Positions 28,138 to 38,400 of a stretch of 64,000 nucleotides of DNA are shown piece by piece. A program made the position numbers and the translations under genes. Location: NCBI GenBank assembly GCA_031271465.1, contig JAISVR010000043.1:1-64000 (forward strand), read 5' to 3'. A model generated the notes under the pieces. That model had not been told where the DNA came from, ran no database searches, and saw only the letters and a program-made list of their open reading frames with translations. Numbering within the stretch: the first letter of the stretch is position 1; each line of letters begins with the position of its first letter. The DNA is from Prevotellaceae bacterium (GTDB lineage Bacteria > Bacteroidota > Bacteroidia > Bacteroidales > Paludibacteraceae).

Positions 28138-29712
28138 ATGAAATCCCGCATTTTTAAGTTCTTAAATTTTCAAATTTTCCTCATCGGCATATTGGCATAT
28201 TGGCACATCGACAATTTGCATGCTGCTGAAAAAGTGCCTATCTACCTCGAACACTCCGAAACGCTTTCGTTCGACAACGAAGCGTTACCCGACTGCGAAG
28301 TGCTCGAAGGAAATGTCATTTTTCGTCACGAAAACACCCGATTGTATTGCGACCGGGCAAATTTCTACGAAAAACAAAATATGGTTGATGCCCTCGGAAA
28401 TGTGCATATTGTACAAGGCGATTCGCTGCATATTTACGGTGAATTTTTACACTACGACGGCAATACTAAAATGGGAAGAATAAAGGGCAAAGTAAGTGTG
28501 GAGCAAAATAACTCAATACTCGAAACCGACAGCCTTGATTTCAATCTGAACAGCAACATGGGTTTTTATCAAACCGGCGGAAAAATTTTTGACAACGAAA
28601 ACCTGCTTTCTTCCACACGGGGCGAATTGTATTTCAAACAGGATTTATGTGTTTTTTCGGGCGATGTACAGCTTATCGGCAAGGAAATGTTGCTCAAAAC
28701 CGATATGTTGCATTACAATACAAAATTAAAAATTGCCTATTTTGTAGCTCCAACTGCTATTATTTATGCCGAAAAAACCATTATTTATACCGAAAATGGC
28801 TGGTACAACACCATCACCGAAGATGCCCTGCTCACACAACGCGCTTCGATTGAGCACAACGATGGGAAACACCTCAAAGCCGACAGCATTTTTTACTACA
28901 AAAAAGACAGCACAGCAATTGCGTTGCGGAATATTCGGTTGGTAGACACGGTACAGCAAATGACCGTGTGCGGACATTACGGCAAATTTGAACAAAACGG
29001 CAATCGCGGTTTGGTACGCGATTCGGCTTTCGTCATCGAGCATTCAACTCCCGATTCACTTTTTCTTCATGCCGATACACTCAAAACACAAGGTGATTCC
29101 ACTTATCAACTCGTGCGCGGAATTGGCAATGTGCGTTTTTTTCGCATCGATTTGCAGGGAAGATGCGATTCTATCACTTATCATAGTTCCGACTCCATTC
29201 TAAAAATGTACGAAAATCCTGTCATCTGGTCGGATTCTACACAGCTTTGCGGCGAATTTATCCAACTATTTCAAAAGAATCAGAAGATAGACATGATTCT
29301 CGTAACCGGTTGGGCTTTAGGCGTTTCGCAAAGCGATTCAACGCGATTCAACCAGGTGCAAGGCAAATTGATGCGAGCCTACATGAAAAATAATCAATTG
29401 GACAGAGTGGAAGTAGAAGGCAATGCTATAACTATTTATTATCCTAAGGACGACGACGGTGAAGTGATTGGAATCAATCGCGCCGAAAGCAGTAACCTGA
29501 CAGCTTATGTGAAGGATAAAAAAATGGACAAAATTGTGATGAAACCAGCCAGTTCGGGTACGCTTTATCCCGAAGAGCAAATACCCGAAGACCAGCAACA
29601 GGTAACGCGGTTTGTTTGGCACGAAGAAATTCGTCCGAAAAACAAAGCCGATATTTTTACCCGTTACGACAGTTATAACCCAAGTAATAAGAAAAAAATA
29701 GTTGGAAAATAA
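28138..29712 (+). CDS. OstA-like (LptA/LptD N-terminal fold) lipopolysaccharide transport protein
   Basis: This encodes 524 residues with an N-terminal hydrophobic segment (about 10-29) acting as signal or anchor. The rest consists of repeating beta-strands of the OstA fold: LEGNVIFRHENTRLYCDRA, ALGNVHIVQGDSLHIYG, GKVSVEQNNSILETDSL and so on through residue 490. OstA domains form the periplasmic LptA-LptC-LptD bridge that carries LPS to the outer membrane. This protein has no LptD barrel, so it is LptA-like or a bridge extension. It ends the envelope operon; lptC lies at 56 kb on the other strand. Confidence 0.82.
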   Translation: MKSRIFKFLNFQIFLIGILAYWHIDNLHAAEKVPIYLEHSETLSFDNEALPDCEVLEGNVIFRHENTRLYCDRANFYEKQNMVDALGNVHIVQGDSLHIYGEFLHYDGNTKMGRIKGKVSVEQNNSILETDSLDFNLNSNMGFYQTGGKIFDNENLLSSTRGELYFKQDLCVFSGDVQLIGKEMLLKTDMLHYNTKLKIAYFVAPTAIIYAEKTIIYTENGWYNTITEDALLTQRASIEHNDGKHLKADSIFYYKKDSTAIALRNIRLVDTVQQMTVCGHYGKFEQNGNRGLVRDSAFVIEHSTPDSLFLHADTLKTQGDSTYQLVRGIGNVRFFRIDLQGRCDSITYHSSDSILKMYENPVIWSDSTQLCGEFIQLFQKNQKIDMILVTGWALGVSQSDSTRFNQVQGKLMRAYMKNNQLDRVEVEGNAITIYYPKDDDGEVIGINRAESSNLTAYVKDKKMDKIVMKPASSGTLYPEEQIPEDQQQVTRFVWHEEIRPKNKADIFTRYDSYNPSNKKKIVGK

Positions 29713-29806
29713 TCTCTGTCCAAATTAGTTTGTAAATAATTCAATTTCAGCTCTTTTTTTAAAAAACTTTTTAAAAAAAAATTTCATTTTATCTTCACAA
29801 TCATTG

Positions 29807-29814
29807 TATCTTTG
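29807..29814 (+). promoter_or_regulatory. -7 box of the nuo operon
   Basis: TATCTTTG matches the TAnnTTTG consensus and lies 44 nt before the nuoA ATG, in an A/T-rich gap of 145 nt. Confidence 0.65.
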
Positions 29815-29857
29815 CGGCTCAAAATTTTCGGATTAGAATTAATTTTCCCAATAAATT

Positions 29858-30208
29858 ATGAATGAATCGTTTTTACTTGTCGGAATTGTTACTGCAGTCG
29901 TATTGGTCGTAGCAGCTTTGACAATAGCTTATCTTGTTGCGCCAAAATCTTTCAACTCGCAAAAGGGTGAACCTTACGAGTGCGGAATTCCCACCAGAGG
30001 CAATTCATGGTTGCCATTCAAGGTGGGTTATTATTTATTCGCCATTCTGTTTTTAATGTTCGATGTAGAAGCCGTTTTTCTGTTTCCCTGGGCAGTAGTA
30101 ACACGCACATTGGGTATGCAGGGAGTTGCCATGGTTAGCTTTTTCATCGTCATTCTTGCATTAGGACTGGCTTATGCCTGGAAGAAAGGAGCACTGGAAT
30201 GGAAATGA
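29858..30208 (+). CDS. nuoA: NADH-quinone oxidoreductase subunit A
   Basis: This encodes 116 residues with three membrane segments (about 5-27, 60-82 and 88-109). The family signature YECGIPTRGNSW (40-51) and the FDVEAVFLFPW segment (68-78) are conserved NuoA features. NuoA is a membrane-arm subunit at the quinone-site junction of complex I. It is the first nuo gene after a good -7 box and overlaps nuoB by 10 nt. Confidence 0.97.
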   Translation: MNESFLLVGIVTAVVLVVAALTIAYLVAPKSFNSQKGEPYECGIPTRGNSWLPFKVGYYLFAILFLMFDVEAVFLFPWAVVTRTLGMQGVAMVSFFIVILALGLAYAWKKGALEWK

Positions 30209-30843
30209 AAGATATACACATAAAAAATATTCCAAATTCGGAGTTTAAGGACAATGAATACTTGGAAAAATACATCGACGAGTTACGCAAAAACGGCACC
30301 AATATTTTTGTAGGCAAGCTCAACGAGTTGATTAACTGGGGTCGGTCGAATTCCGTTTGGCCTCTCACTTTTGCAACAAGCTGTTGCGGTATCGAATTTA
30401 TGTGTGTGGGAGCTGCCCGCGCCGATTTTGCCCGCTTCGGCTGGGAAGTTACGCGCAACTCGCCACGCCAAGCGGATGTAATATTCGTAGCAGGAACAAT
30501 TGTACACAAAATGGCTCCCGTACTCAAACGCCTTTACGACCAAATGGCTGAACCGAAATATGTTATCGCCATGGGCGGTTGCGCTGTTTCGGGCGGTCCG
30601 TTTAAAAACGGCTATCATATTGTGAACGGCGTGAACGAAATTATTCCCGTCGATGTATATATCCCCGGCTGTCCTCCCCGCCCCGATGCAGTGCTCTACG
30701 GCATGATGCAACTACAACGCAAAATGAAAATCGAAAATTACTTCAAAATGGGCAACAAACCACTCGCTGATACTGTACAAAATCTTGTGTCGGCAGATTC
30801 AGCTAAAGGCTTGGTAAACAAAGCGATAAAACAGATTCTTTAA
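30199..30843 (+). CDS. nuoB: NADH-quinone oxidoreductase subunit B (N2 cluster)
   Basis: This encodes 214 residues. The ligands of the terminal [4Fe-4S] cluster N2 are present: tandem C62-C63 in SCCGIEF, C128 in GGCAVSGG and C158 in PGCPPRPD. NuoB passes electrons to the quinone. The start overlaps nuoA by 10 nt (translational coupling), and nuoCD follows after 12 nt. The 30-residue C-terminal tail after the PGCPP domain is not conserved core. Confidence 0.97.
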   Translation: MEMKDIHIKNIPNSEFKDNEYLEKYIDELRKNGTNIFVGKLNELINWGRSNSVWPLTFATSCCGIEFMCVGAARADFARFGWEVTRNSPRQADVIFVAGTIVHKMAPVLKRLYDQMAEPKYVIAMGGCAVSGGPFKNGYHIVNGVNEIIPVDVYIPGCPPRPDAVLYGMMQLQRKMKIENYFKMGNKPLADTVQNLVSADSAKGLVNKAIKQIL

Positions 30844-30855
30844 TGCAAATAAAAC

Positions 30856-32469
30856 ATGCAGGACAACATATTAAACAAAATAAAAGAGATTGCAGCGAAG
30901 GCGATTTTTGACGATAAATCAATCGTTGTTCCTGCAGAAGATTTCCGTTCGGTAGCCGAATATCTTAAAAACGAAGCCGGTTTTGATTATTTGCACGACC
31001 TTATCGGAGTGGATTTAGACGAATCGCTCGGCGTGATTTACCGCTTGTTTTCTACCGGAAAGAATCAGGAAATTACATTAAAAATCTTTACGACCGACCG
31101 CGAAAATCCGGAATTTTTCACAGTTTCCGACCTTTGGGCAAGCGCCAATCTTTACGAACGAGAAATATACGATTTCTTTGGAATAAAATTTATTAATCAT
31201 CCGGGATTGCGCCGCTTATTTTTGCGCGGAAACTGGGAAGGTTACCCCTTACGCAAAGATTACGATTTATCGAGCAACAAGCTCTCGATGCTGAATCAAA
31301 GTATGGAGGAAATGGAATATACCACTACTATCAATCTGACAGAAAACGGCGTGGTACAGAGCAATTTCCAACTCTTCGGCGAAAAGGAATATGTCATCAA
31401 TATGGGTCCGCAACACCCTGCTACACATGGAGTTTTGCATTTGCGCGTATCGCTCGACGGCGAAATAATTAAGAAAATCGACCCGAATTTCGGATATATT
31501 CACCGCGGTATCGAGAAAATGGTGGAAGGATATACTTATCCGCAAATTTTGCATTTGGCTGACCGCTTGGATTATCTTTCAGGTACAATGAACCGTCATG
31601 CTGTGTGTCTGTGCGTAGAAAAAGCTCTCGGCATCGAAGTTCCACAAAGAGCGCAATTCGTACGCACAATTTTAGATGAATTAACCCGTATTGCCTCCCA
31701 CCTTCTCGGTTGGGGTTCTATGTGTATGGATATGGGTTCTATCACAGCATTTGTGTATGGCATGCGCGACCGCGAAAAAATTATGGATATTTTCGAAGAA
31801 TCGGGCGGTGGACGATTGATGTGCAACTATTCGGTTATCGGCGGTTTGTCGCACGACATTCACCCGAATTTCATCCAACGGATAAAAGATTTTATCCCCT
31901 ATATGCGCAACATGTTGAAGGAGTATCATGTCCTGTTCACCAACAATCCGATTGCCAGCGGGCGTATGAAAAATATCGGTTTTCTAACCAAAGAACAAGC
32001 CATTTCGTTGGGCGTAACCGGTCCTGCGGGGCGTGCTTCGGACTGGATGAACGATGTACGCATACTTGAACCTTACGCAGCTTACGACAAGATAAAATTT
32101 AAACCGATGATGCGTACAAAAGGCGGTACTTTTGAACGCTATATTGTGCGCTTGGACGAGGTGGAAGAATCGCTCCGCATGCTCGAACAGCTTGTTGCCC
32201 AAATGCCCGAAGGCGATTATTGCGCCAAGGTTCCCAAAGTTATCAGGTTACCTGAGGGTGAATATTTCCAACGAGTAGAAAATGCGCGTGGCGATTTTGG
32301 TGTGTACATTCAGAGCAAGGGTGATAAAAATCCATATCGCGTGAAATTCCGTTCGCCTTGCATGACACTGGTTTCTGCTCTCGACCCTATTACGCGCGGC
32401 GAAAAAATTGCCGACTTGGTGATGATTGGGGCTTCGCTGGACTATGTGATTCCTTGTATTGACAGATAA
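30856..32469 (+). CDS. nuoCD: Fused NADH-quinone oxidoreductase subunits C and D
   Basis: This encodes 537 residues as a natural NuoC-NuoD fusion. The NuoC part spans about 1-140, with the signature EREIYDFFGIKFINHPGL around 101-118. The NuoD part runs from about 180 to the end, with GPQHPATHG from 184, and forms the quinone pocket with NuoB. Fusion of C and D is known in several bacteria, including many Bacteroidota. It follows nuoB by 12 nt. The expected next gene, nuoH, is displaced by an ORF6N gene that begins 2 nt after the stop codon. Confidence 0.96.
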   Translation: MQDNILNKIKEIAAKAIFDDKSIVVPAEDFRSVAEYLKNEAGFDYLHDLIGVDLDESLGVIYRLFSTGKNQEITLKIFTTDRENPEFFTVSDLWASANLYEREIYDFFGIKFINHPGLRRLFLRGNWEGYPLRKDYDLSSNKLSMLNQSMEEMEYTTTINLTENGVVQSNFQLFGEKEYVINMGPQHPATHGVLHLRVSLDGEIIKKIDPNFGYIHRGIEKMVEGYTYPQILHLADRLDYLSGTMNRHAVCLCVEKALGIEVPQRAQFVRTILDELTRIASHLLGWGSMCMDMGSITAFVYGMRDREKIMDIFEESGGGRLMCNYSVIGGLSHDIHPNFIQRIKDFIPYMRNMLKEYHVLFTNNPIASGRMKNIGFLTKEQAISLGVTGPAGRASDWMNDVRILEPYAAYDKIKFKPMMRTKGGTFERYIVRLDEVEESLRMLEQLVAQMPEGDYCAKVPKVIRLPEGEYFQRVENARGDFGVYIQSKGDKNPYRVKFRSPCMTLVSALDPITRGEKIADLVMIGASLDYVIPCIDR

Positions 32470-32471
32470 AA

Positions 32472-33053
32472 ATGGAATTGCAAGTAATTGAAAATAAAAT
32501 CTACGAAATTCGAGGGCAACAGGTGATGTTGGATTTCGATTTGGCGGCGATGTATGGGATAGAGACTAAAGTATTGAAGCAATCTATCAAGCGCAATATT
32601 AAACGGTTTCCTATCGACTTTATGTTTGAACTCACAAAGCAAGAGTGGGCAATCTTGAGGTCACAAATTGTGACCTCAAGTTGGGGAGGCTCTCGTTATC
32701 AGCCATTTGCATTTACAGAACACGGAGTAGCAATGCTCTCAAGTGTATTGAAAAGCGAAAGGGCAATTGCACTGAATATTGAAATTATCCGCGCCTTCGT
32801 AACTATTCGGCGGTATATTTTACAGGAAAACCCTATACAAAGCAGTATTGAAGAACGCATCAAAGCATTGGAACCGGCAAACGAAGAGCTGTTGAAAGAA
32901 ATGAACGATTTGAGCGAAGACACCCGTAAATCGTTCGATGAATTGTTTGATGCTTTTGCAAAATTGACAAACAGGATACATGTTAACAAAGCGAACATCG
33001 AATCTCGTCCACAAATTGGATTTAAAAGTAGTAAAGATATTGATAACAAATAA
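32472..33053 (+). CDS. ORF6N-domain (phage antirepressor-like) protein inside the nuo operon
   Basis: This encodes 193 residues. Residues about 8-95 match the ORF6N DNA-binding domain found in phage and mobile-element proteins: QQVMLDFDLAAMYG, then KRNIKRFPIDFMFELT and FTEHGVAMLSSVL. The rest is helical with a likely coiled coil (about 120-165). The gene is complete, starts 2 nt after nuoCD and ends 9 nt before nuoH, so it is inserted without breaking either neighbour. Genes of this type are often mobile and scattered in Bacteroidota genomes. A DNA-binding role is inferred from the domain; a link to respiration is not indicated. Confidence 0.85.
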   Translation: MELQVIENKIYEIRGQQVMLDFDLAAMYGIETKVLKQSIKRNIKRFPIDFMFELTKQEWAILRSQIVTSSWGGSRYQPFAFTEHGVAMLSSVLKSERAIALNIEIIRAFVTIRRYILQENPIQSSIEERIKALEPANEELLKEMNDLSEDTRKSFDELFDAFAKLTNRIHVNKANIESRPQIGFKSSKDIDNK

Positions 33054-33062
33054 ACACAATAT

Positions 33063-34139
33063 ATGTTTGATTTTGGAATAATAACAAGTTGGATAGACAA
33101 TCTGCTGCGGGTAGAATGGGGCATTCCCAATTTTTGGACACTGTTGATTGAGTTTGTCCTGACAGGCGTGGTATTTTTGCTGGCTTATGCCGTGCTCGCT
33201 TTGATACTTATTTATGTGGAGCGCAAGGTGTGCGCGTTTTTCCAGTGCCGAATCGGTCCGAACCGCGTGGGGAAATGGGGCTTGCTGCAAACGGTTGCTG
33301 ATATGATAAAAATCCTGTTGAAGGAAATTATCTATATCGACCGTAGCGACAAGTTTTTGTTTTTTATCGCACCATTCTTTGTGATAATGGGGTCAATTTT
33401 GGCTTTTTTTGCGCTTCCGTTTGGACGCGGACTGCACGCTATTGATTTTAATATCGGTATTTTTTTCCTGCTGGCAGTTTCGTCGCTGGGGATTATCGGT
33501 ATTTTGCTGGCAGGCTGGGCGAGCAATAACAAATATACGCTTATTGGCGCAATGCGCTCGGGCGCACAGTTGGTAAGCTATGAGTTGTCGGCAGCTTTAG
33601 CGTTAATGTCTGTGGTAGTGCTTACGGGCAGCATGCAGCTTTCGACTATAGTGGAGAGTCAGGCTATGGTGTGGAATATTTTCAACGGCTGGGCTGCTAT
33701 TCCGGCAATTATCGGTTTTGTGATTTATTTGATTGCCGGTCATGCGGAAACGAACCGCGGTCCTTTTGATTTGCCGGAAGCGGAATCGGAACTTACGGCG
33801 GGTTATCATACGGAGTATTCGGGCATCACTTTCGGATTTTATTATTTGGCGGAATACTTGAATATGTTTATCGTGGCAGCAATTGCTACAACGATGTTCC
33901 TCGGCGGATGGATGCCACTACACATTCCGGGTTGGGAGGCGTTTAACGAGGTGATGGACTATATTCCATCGGTAGTTTGGTTCTTCGGAAAAGCGGCGTT
34001 TTGTGTGTTTATGGCTTTGTGGGTGCGGTGGACATTTCCACGCTTACGCATCGACCAGTTGTTGAAGTTTGAGTGGAAAATTCTTATGCCAATCAGTTTG
34101 GTGAATCTTTTATTAATGGCTGTTTGTGTGGCTCTTTAA
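33063..34139 (+). CDS. nuoH: NADH-quinone oxidoreductase subunit H
   Basis: This encodes 358 residues with about eight membrane segments. The conserved loop [15 protein letters not shown] (near 60-74), [24 protein letters not shown] (about 152-175) and [21 protein letters not shown] (about 237-257) identify NuoH, which lines the quinone channel. It follows the ORF6N gene by 9 nt and has no evident promoter of its own. Its supply may therefore depend on read-through from nuoCD and ORF6N. Confidence 0.96.
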   Translation: MFDFGIITSWIDNLLRVEWGIPNFWTLLIEFVLTGVVFLLAYAVLALILIYVERKVCAFFQCRIGPNRVGKWGLLQTVADMIKILLKEIIYIDRSDKFLFFIAPFFVIMGSILAFFALPFGRGLHAIDFNIGIFFLLAVSSLGIIGILLAGWASNNKYTLIGAMRSGAQLVSYELSAALALMSVVVLTGSMQLSTIVESQAMVWNIFNGWAAIPAIIGFVIYLIAGHAETNRGPFDLPEAESELTAGYHTEYSGITFGFYYLAEYLNMFIVAAIATTMFLGGWMPLHIPGWEAFNEVMDYIPSVVWFFGKAAFCVFMALWVRWTFPRLRIDQLLKFEWKILMPISLVNLLLMAVCVAL

Positions 34140-34149
34140 AGTGTTGGAT

Positions 34150-34632
34150 ATGAAAAGTTTTTTTAATTATATCAAAAGTGTATTGTCGGGGTTGTGGAAC
34201 TTGATGTTGGGGATGAAAATTACTATCATTAATTTTTTCCGCCCGAAAATTACGGAGCAATATCCCGAAAATCGTAGCAAACAAGTGATGTTTGAACGGT
34301 TTCGCGGGGAATTGATTATGCCTCACAATGCGGCAAACGAACATAAATGTACGGCTTGCGGCATTTGCCAAATGAATTGCCCGAACGGAACTATTTCGGT
34401 TATTTCGAAAATGGAAACTGACGAAACGGGTAAGTCGAAAAAGGTGCTGGATAAATATTTGTACGACATCGGCAGTTGTATTTTTTGCGACTTGTGCGTT
34501 TCTACTTGTCCGCAAGATGCTATCGAATGGTCGCAACAGTTTGAGCATTCGGTATTTACGCGTGAGAAACTGGTATATCAGTTGAATAAGGAAGGGTCGA
34601 AATTGGCGGAGAAGAAGAAGGTTGAAAACTGA
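34150..34632 (+). CDS. nuoI: NADH-quinone oxidoreductase subunit I (two [4Fe-4S] clusters)
   Basis: The ATG at 34150 is preferred to a GTG at 34126 because the latter overlaps nuoH. The 160-residue product has two ferredoxin motifs, CTACGICQMNCP and CIFCDLCVSTCP, binding clusters N6a and N6b. An N-terminal amphipathic region is typical of bacterial NuoI. The next nuo gene, nuoJ, is 5.9 kb away across an inserted cassette. The C-terminal tail (KEGSKLAEKKKVEN) is charged and not conserved core. Confidence 0.95.
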   Translation: MKSFFNYIKSVLSGLWNLMLGMKITIINFFRPKITEQYPENRSKQVMFERFRGELIMPHNAANEHKCTACGICQMNCPNGTISVISKMETDETGKSKKVLDKYLYDIGSCIFCDLCVSTCPQDAIEWSQQFEHSVFTREKLVYQLNKEGSKLAEKKKVEN

Positions 34633-34819
34633 AAGTTGAAAAACGACAAAGTAATAAATGTAAGCGTGAATGTATCGAATATAATGACGACAGAAAAAGG
34701 TGTGCAACTGAAAGAGGGAGATTGAGAAAAGACAGGGAAAGAATTTCCAATAACAGGAAGAGATTTTTTAATGAACAATAGAGTTTTTTTCAAACGATTG
34801 AAATATTTATGTAGCGACA
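34633..34819 (+). other. Left boundary of the nuoI-nuoJ insertion
   Basis: 187 nt without a gene. A coding-like but broken frame is visible (for example NDKVINVSVNVSNIM, then EKTGKEFPITGRDFL after a stop), which could be a decayed gene fragment. No -7 box of the TAnnTTTG type was found close to the next start. Confidence 0.3.
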
Positions 34820-35407
34820 ATGAAAAAGCAATTTTTAATTTTAGCGATATTTTTTAGCTTTTATGGTTTTTCGCAGGATTGTCCCTGTGTAAAAACTGCT
34901 ATTCTTGGAGAAAATTCGGAAGCCTCTTTTGTACATAACAATAAAGTTGTTGCTATGGATGATGCGGAAATAGGTGAAGGCGATTTTATAGAGCTTCGTA
35001 CAAAAGAAAGTATGGGTAAAGTTATCTGGTATAGCAACGGGCAAGAACTTGGCAGTAGTATTGTGCGTCCGGAAAAGACTACGGAATATACGGTTAAGTC
35101 TTCGTTGCATGATTGTCCGGATGCTTATGATAAAGTAATCATTTCAGTAAAAACAAACGATTTCCAAAAAGGAAAAGTTTTTATTTTCCCTAATCCTGTA
35201 AAAGAAATATTGACAATTACATCGGATAGCGGAATAAGAAATGTTGAAGTAAAGAATATAACCGGAGAAACGCTTCTAAACTTATCTTATACCGATTTGT
35301 CGAGCAAACAAAGCATCGATATTTCAACCCTACCAACAGGCATTTATCTTGTAAAGATAGATTTGCCGGATGGAAATTCAATTTTGAAAGAAGTTATTAA
35401 ACGATGA
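34820..35407 (+). CDS. Small T9SS-secreted protein with type A sorting domain
   Basis: This encodes 195 residues with a signal peptide (1-18, ending GFS-QD). A compact middle domain of about 90 residues contains four Cys (positions 21, 23, 94 and others). A type A T9SS C-terminal domain runs from about residue 122: IFPNPVKEILTI at its start, STLPTGIYLVKI, and a final ILKEVIKR. It overlaps the start of the PLD-RHS gene by 4 nt (ATGA), which points to translational coupling. The two products may be co-exported or form a complex; this is inferred from the overlap only. The middle domain was not recognised. Confidence 0.82.
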   Translation: MKKQFLILAIFFSFYGFSQDCPCVKTAILGENSEASFVHNNKVVAMDDAEIGEGDFIELRTKESMGKVIWYSNGQELGSSIVRPEKTTEYTVKSSLHDCPDAYDKVIISVKTNDFQKGKVFIFPNPVKEILTITSDSGIRNVEVKNITGETLLNLSYTDLSSKQSIDISTLPTGIYLVKIDLPDGNSILKEVIKR

Positions 35408-38400
35408 AAAAGCTTCAACATATATTCAGTATACTATTTTTATTCCTTTTTTGTGCACCAACTCTTTATGCACAAGATACGATTAAAATATCTTCGCAGG
35501 ATCTGCCTTATTCTATTCCGGTGGCGGTAAAACCATCGGAAGACAGTCGTATGATTTACAGATGGTTGGAAAACGGTCATATTGTAAATAATTCCAACTC
35601 TATTACAGGTTATATCGTGCCTTCCGGTAAAGCAGCCGGAATTTATACTTATATTTATCAGGTAAAATGTGAAGGTTGTACGGATTGGTTAAGCAGCAAT
35701 CCGTTTACGGTTGAAATAGAGGGAAATTCGCAGCGGAGAAATGCAAGCATAAATCCACTTTCCATTTCCGTAACATTTAGTCCGCAATCCGATTTACAGG
35801 GTTATGCGAGTGAGTTGATTGAGATGATAGAAAATGCAACGGAACATATTGATATTTCGTTGTATGATTTTAACAACGATGCTATTTTTCGTGCGCTAAA
35901 AAAAGCCAAAGACAAAGGTATTGCTATCCGTATGCTTTATGATGGTGCTCTCGAAGACCGGAAGCAAACGGGAGGAAGTTTTTCACACCGGCTTGAATCA
36001 ACCGGTATAGATGTTCGCTATGTTAATAAAATAAACCACCATAAATTTGCGATAACAGACAACAGTTTTCTTGTAACAAGCAGCGGAAACTGGACAGGTA
36101 ATGCCAATTGGATTAATGATGAAAATACACTTTGGGTAAATGACGCAGAATTGGTGTTGCGTTATCGTGCCGAGTTTGAGCACCTTTGGAATAATTCGAG
36201 GGAATTTGGACAAAGTTATACCTGGGATACGGTTTCGTCTGACAGTCTGTTGAACCTGATAGTAGACAATCCGGATGTAGATATGGTGTTTACATCGGCA
36301 AACTATCGTACTTATATTTCGGCAGCTAACGGACCTACTTTTGCCAAGGAAGGCGACCGGCAAAAGGCTGCAGATAAGATTGTTGAACTTATCGGACAAG
36401 CACAATCGTCAATAAAAATTGCTGCCAATCATTTGCGTTCGCGTCCAATTTCAGAAGCATTATTAGCTAAAAAGGAGCAAAATCCGGCTATTGATATAAA
36501 GGTTTATTTAGACGAGCAAGAACATATCACAGCTTCGTACAACGAAACGCAAAAAGAGAACAGGGAAAACTGCTTGTCTGGTGCAAACACGCCGGCTCAA
36601 ATTCGCGATTGCCTCGAAAAGAATTTCTATTACAGCTATGAATTGATTGAGGCAGGCATTGATGTGCGTTTCAAAACATACGCCTACAAGTGGGATGCCA
36701 GCACTGCAATGCTGATGCACAACAAATATGCTGTTTTTGACAACGAAACTGTGGCTACGGGCAGTTATAACTATTCGTATAACGCCGAAACCAACAGCAT
36801 GGAAAATGTGCTGGTGTTTAATAGCAATGCGGCGGCTGGCACGGTAGAAGAATTTGTTAACGATTTCGACCGTTTGTGGAACACGGGCAGAATAGAAGGA
36901 TATTATGATGATATTCTGGCTTATCTGGATTCCGGTTACCGCTATGTACCGGTATTGTTTGAGCCTTTATCTTTGACATACGAAGAACTCGGCACTTTGA
37001 AAGCTGCCATCGAAACTGCCTGCCCTGCCGTAAAATCGAACTATTTTAGAAATAACGGTCATCTGTATTCCTCCTATTTGCGAGGAGTGAACTTTACTTA
37101 CGCTTCGAACGGGAAAATTTCCAATATCACCAATTCGCAAACGCCCCAGTTTAGCATTGACTATACTTACGACAGCAATACACCGGACAAGTTCGCCGGA
37201 ATAACATTCGATGGCAACGGCGATGTTGATTATTTTGAAAACTATCTGTATAATTCCACAGGAAAACTTACGGGCTTTTCATCTTCATTATTTGATATTG
37301 ACTTCAGCTACACGAATGATACCCTGACCGGACTGAATTTCGGGCAGGGCGATTATACCTGGGCGGAAACAAAAACGCCGGAAGGGAGCAAGATTATCTA
37401 TTCCACTCCCTATCATAGCGGCTTTATGCAAAGCGAATGGAACAGGGATAATTTACCTGTTTATTTGTCGGATGCAGACGATAGAAATATTAACTGGTGG
37501 TACGACAGCGAGGGATATGTTGATTCTATCGCTTCGCCCGATAAAAATATTTCCTTTACAAACGAAAGCAACAGCAGCCTTGTAGAAACAAGCGACGGCG
37601 AAAGTCTGTCGGCAGTGCAGGCGGACGAAAATAATCTGACGGTAACATCTGCCGGAACGGTTAATGCTGCTATTGTTTACTCGTTGCAGGAACTGCCTGA
37701 CAAAAAACAAACGCTGAACATAGCTCTCACTTCGAACAATGTGGCAAGCGGCACAGGCAGAACAGCAAATATCAATTATCTGTACGATGTGTACGGACGG
37801 GTAATCGGAGCCGGCAATCTGGAAATAGAGCGGATTCCTTATTCGGGCGAAATTGTTTCTATCCGCAATGCCAATATGCAGGAAAACCGGAGCTACAACG
37901 ACTGGGGCTTGCTTACGCAGCAAACGGTAATGCGCGACAGCGTAGAATATTACAGAGCTGCATACGAATATGACGCTTTGCAGCGAATAACCCGTGTGAG
38001 CGAAAGTGTGCAGGGAACAACTGCCCTGTATGACTATCACTACAACACAGCCGGACAGCTGGCAAGTGTTTACAAGGACAGTGTGCTTACAGAATCGTAT
38101 CTGTATGACAGCTACGGCAACCGGACAAATGCTTCTACTGATTTTGACTACACTTACCAGCATAACACAGCTAACAGGCTTCACTCATTTTCGTGGCAGC
38201 AGTCGGGAAATACCCGTGCGAAGGAATTCAGCTATAACAACTCGGGACAGCTAACGGCAACCGCCAACAAAACCTACCGAGGCAGCTCGGCTACCACTAC
38301 ATCGAGCCGCAGTTTCGACTACGATGTGTTTGGCAACCTGAATGCCGTAAGCTGGGCAAGCCAGAACCTCGAATATAAATATGACGCTTTCGACCGCCAG

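Noticed and set aside
37453-38184. 243-codon minus-strand frame opposite the RHS repeats
   Set aside because: It is the complement of regular YD repeats; no start context or domain supports it.
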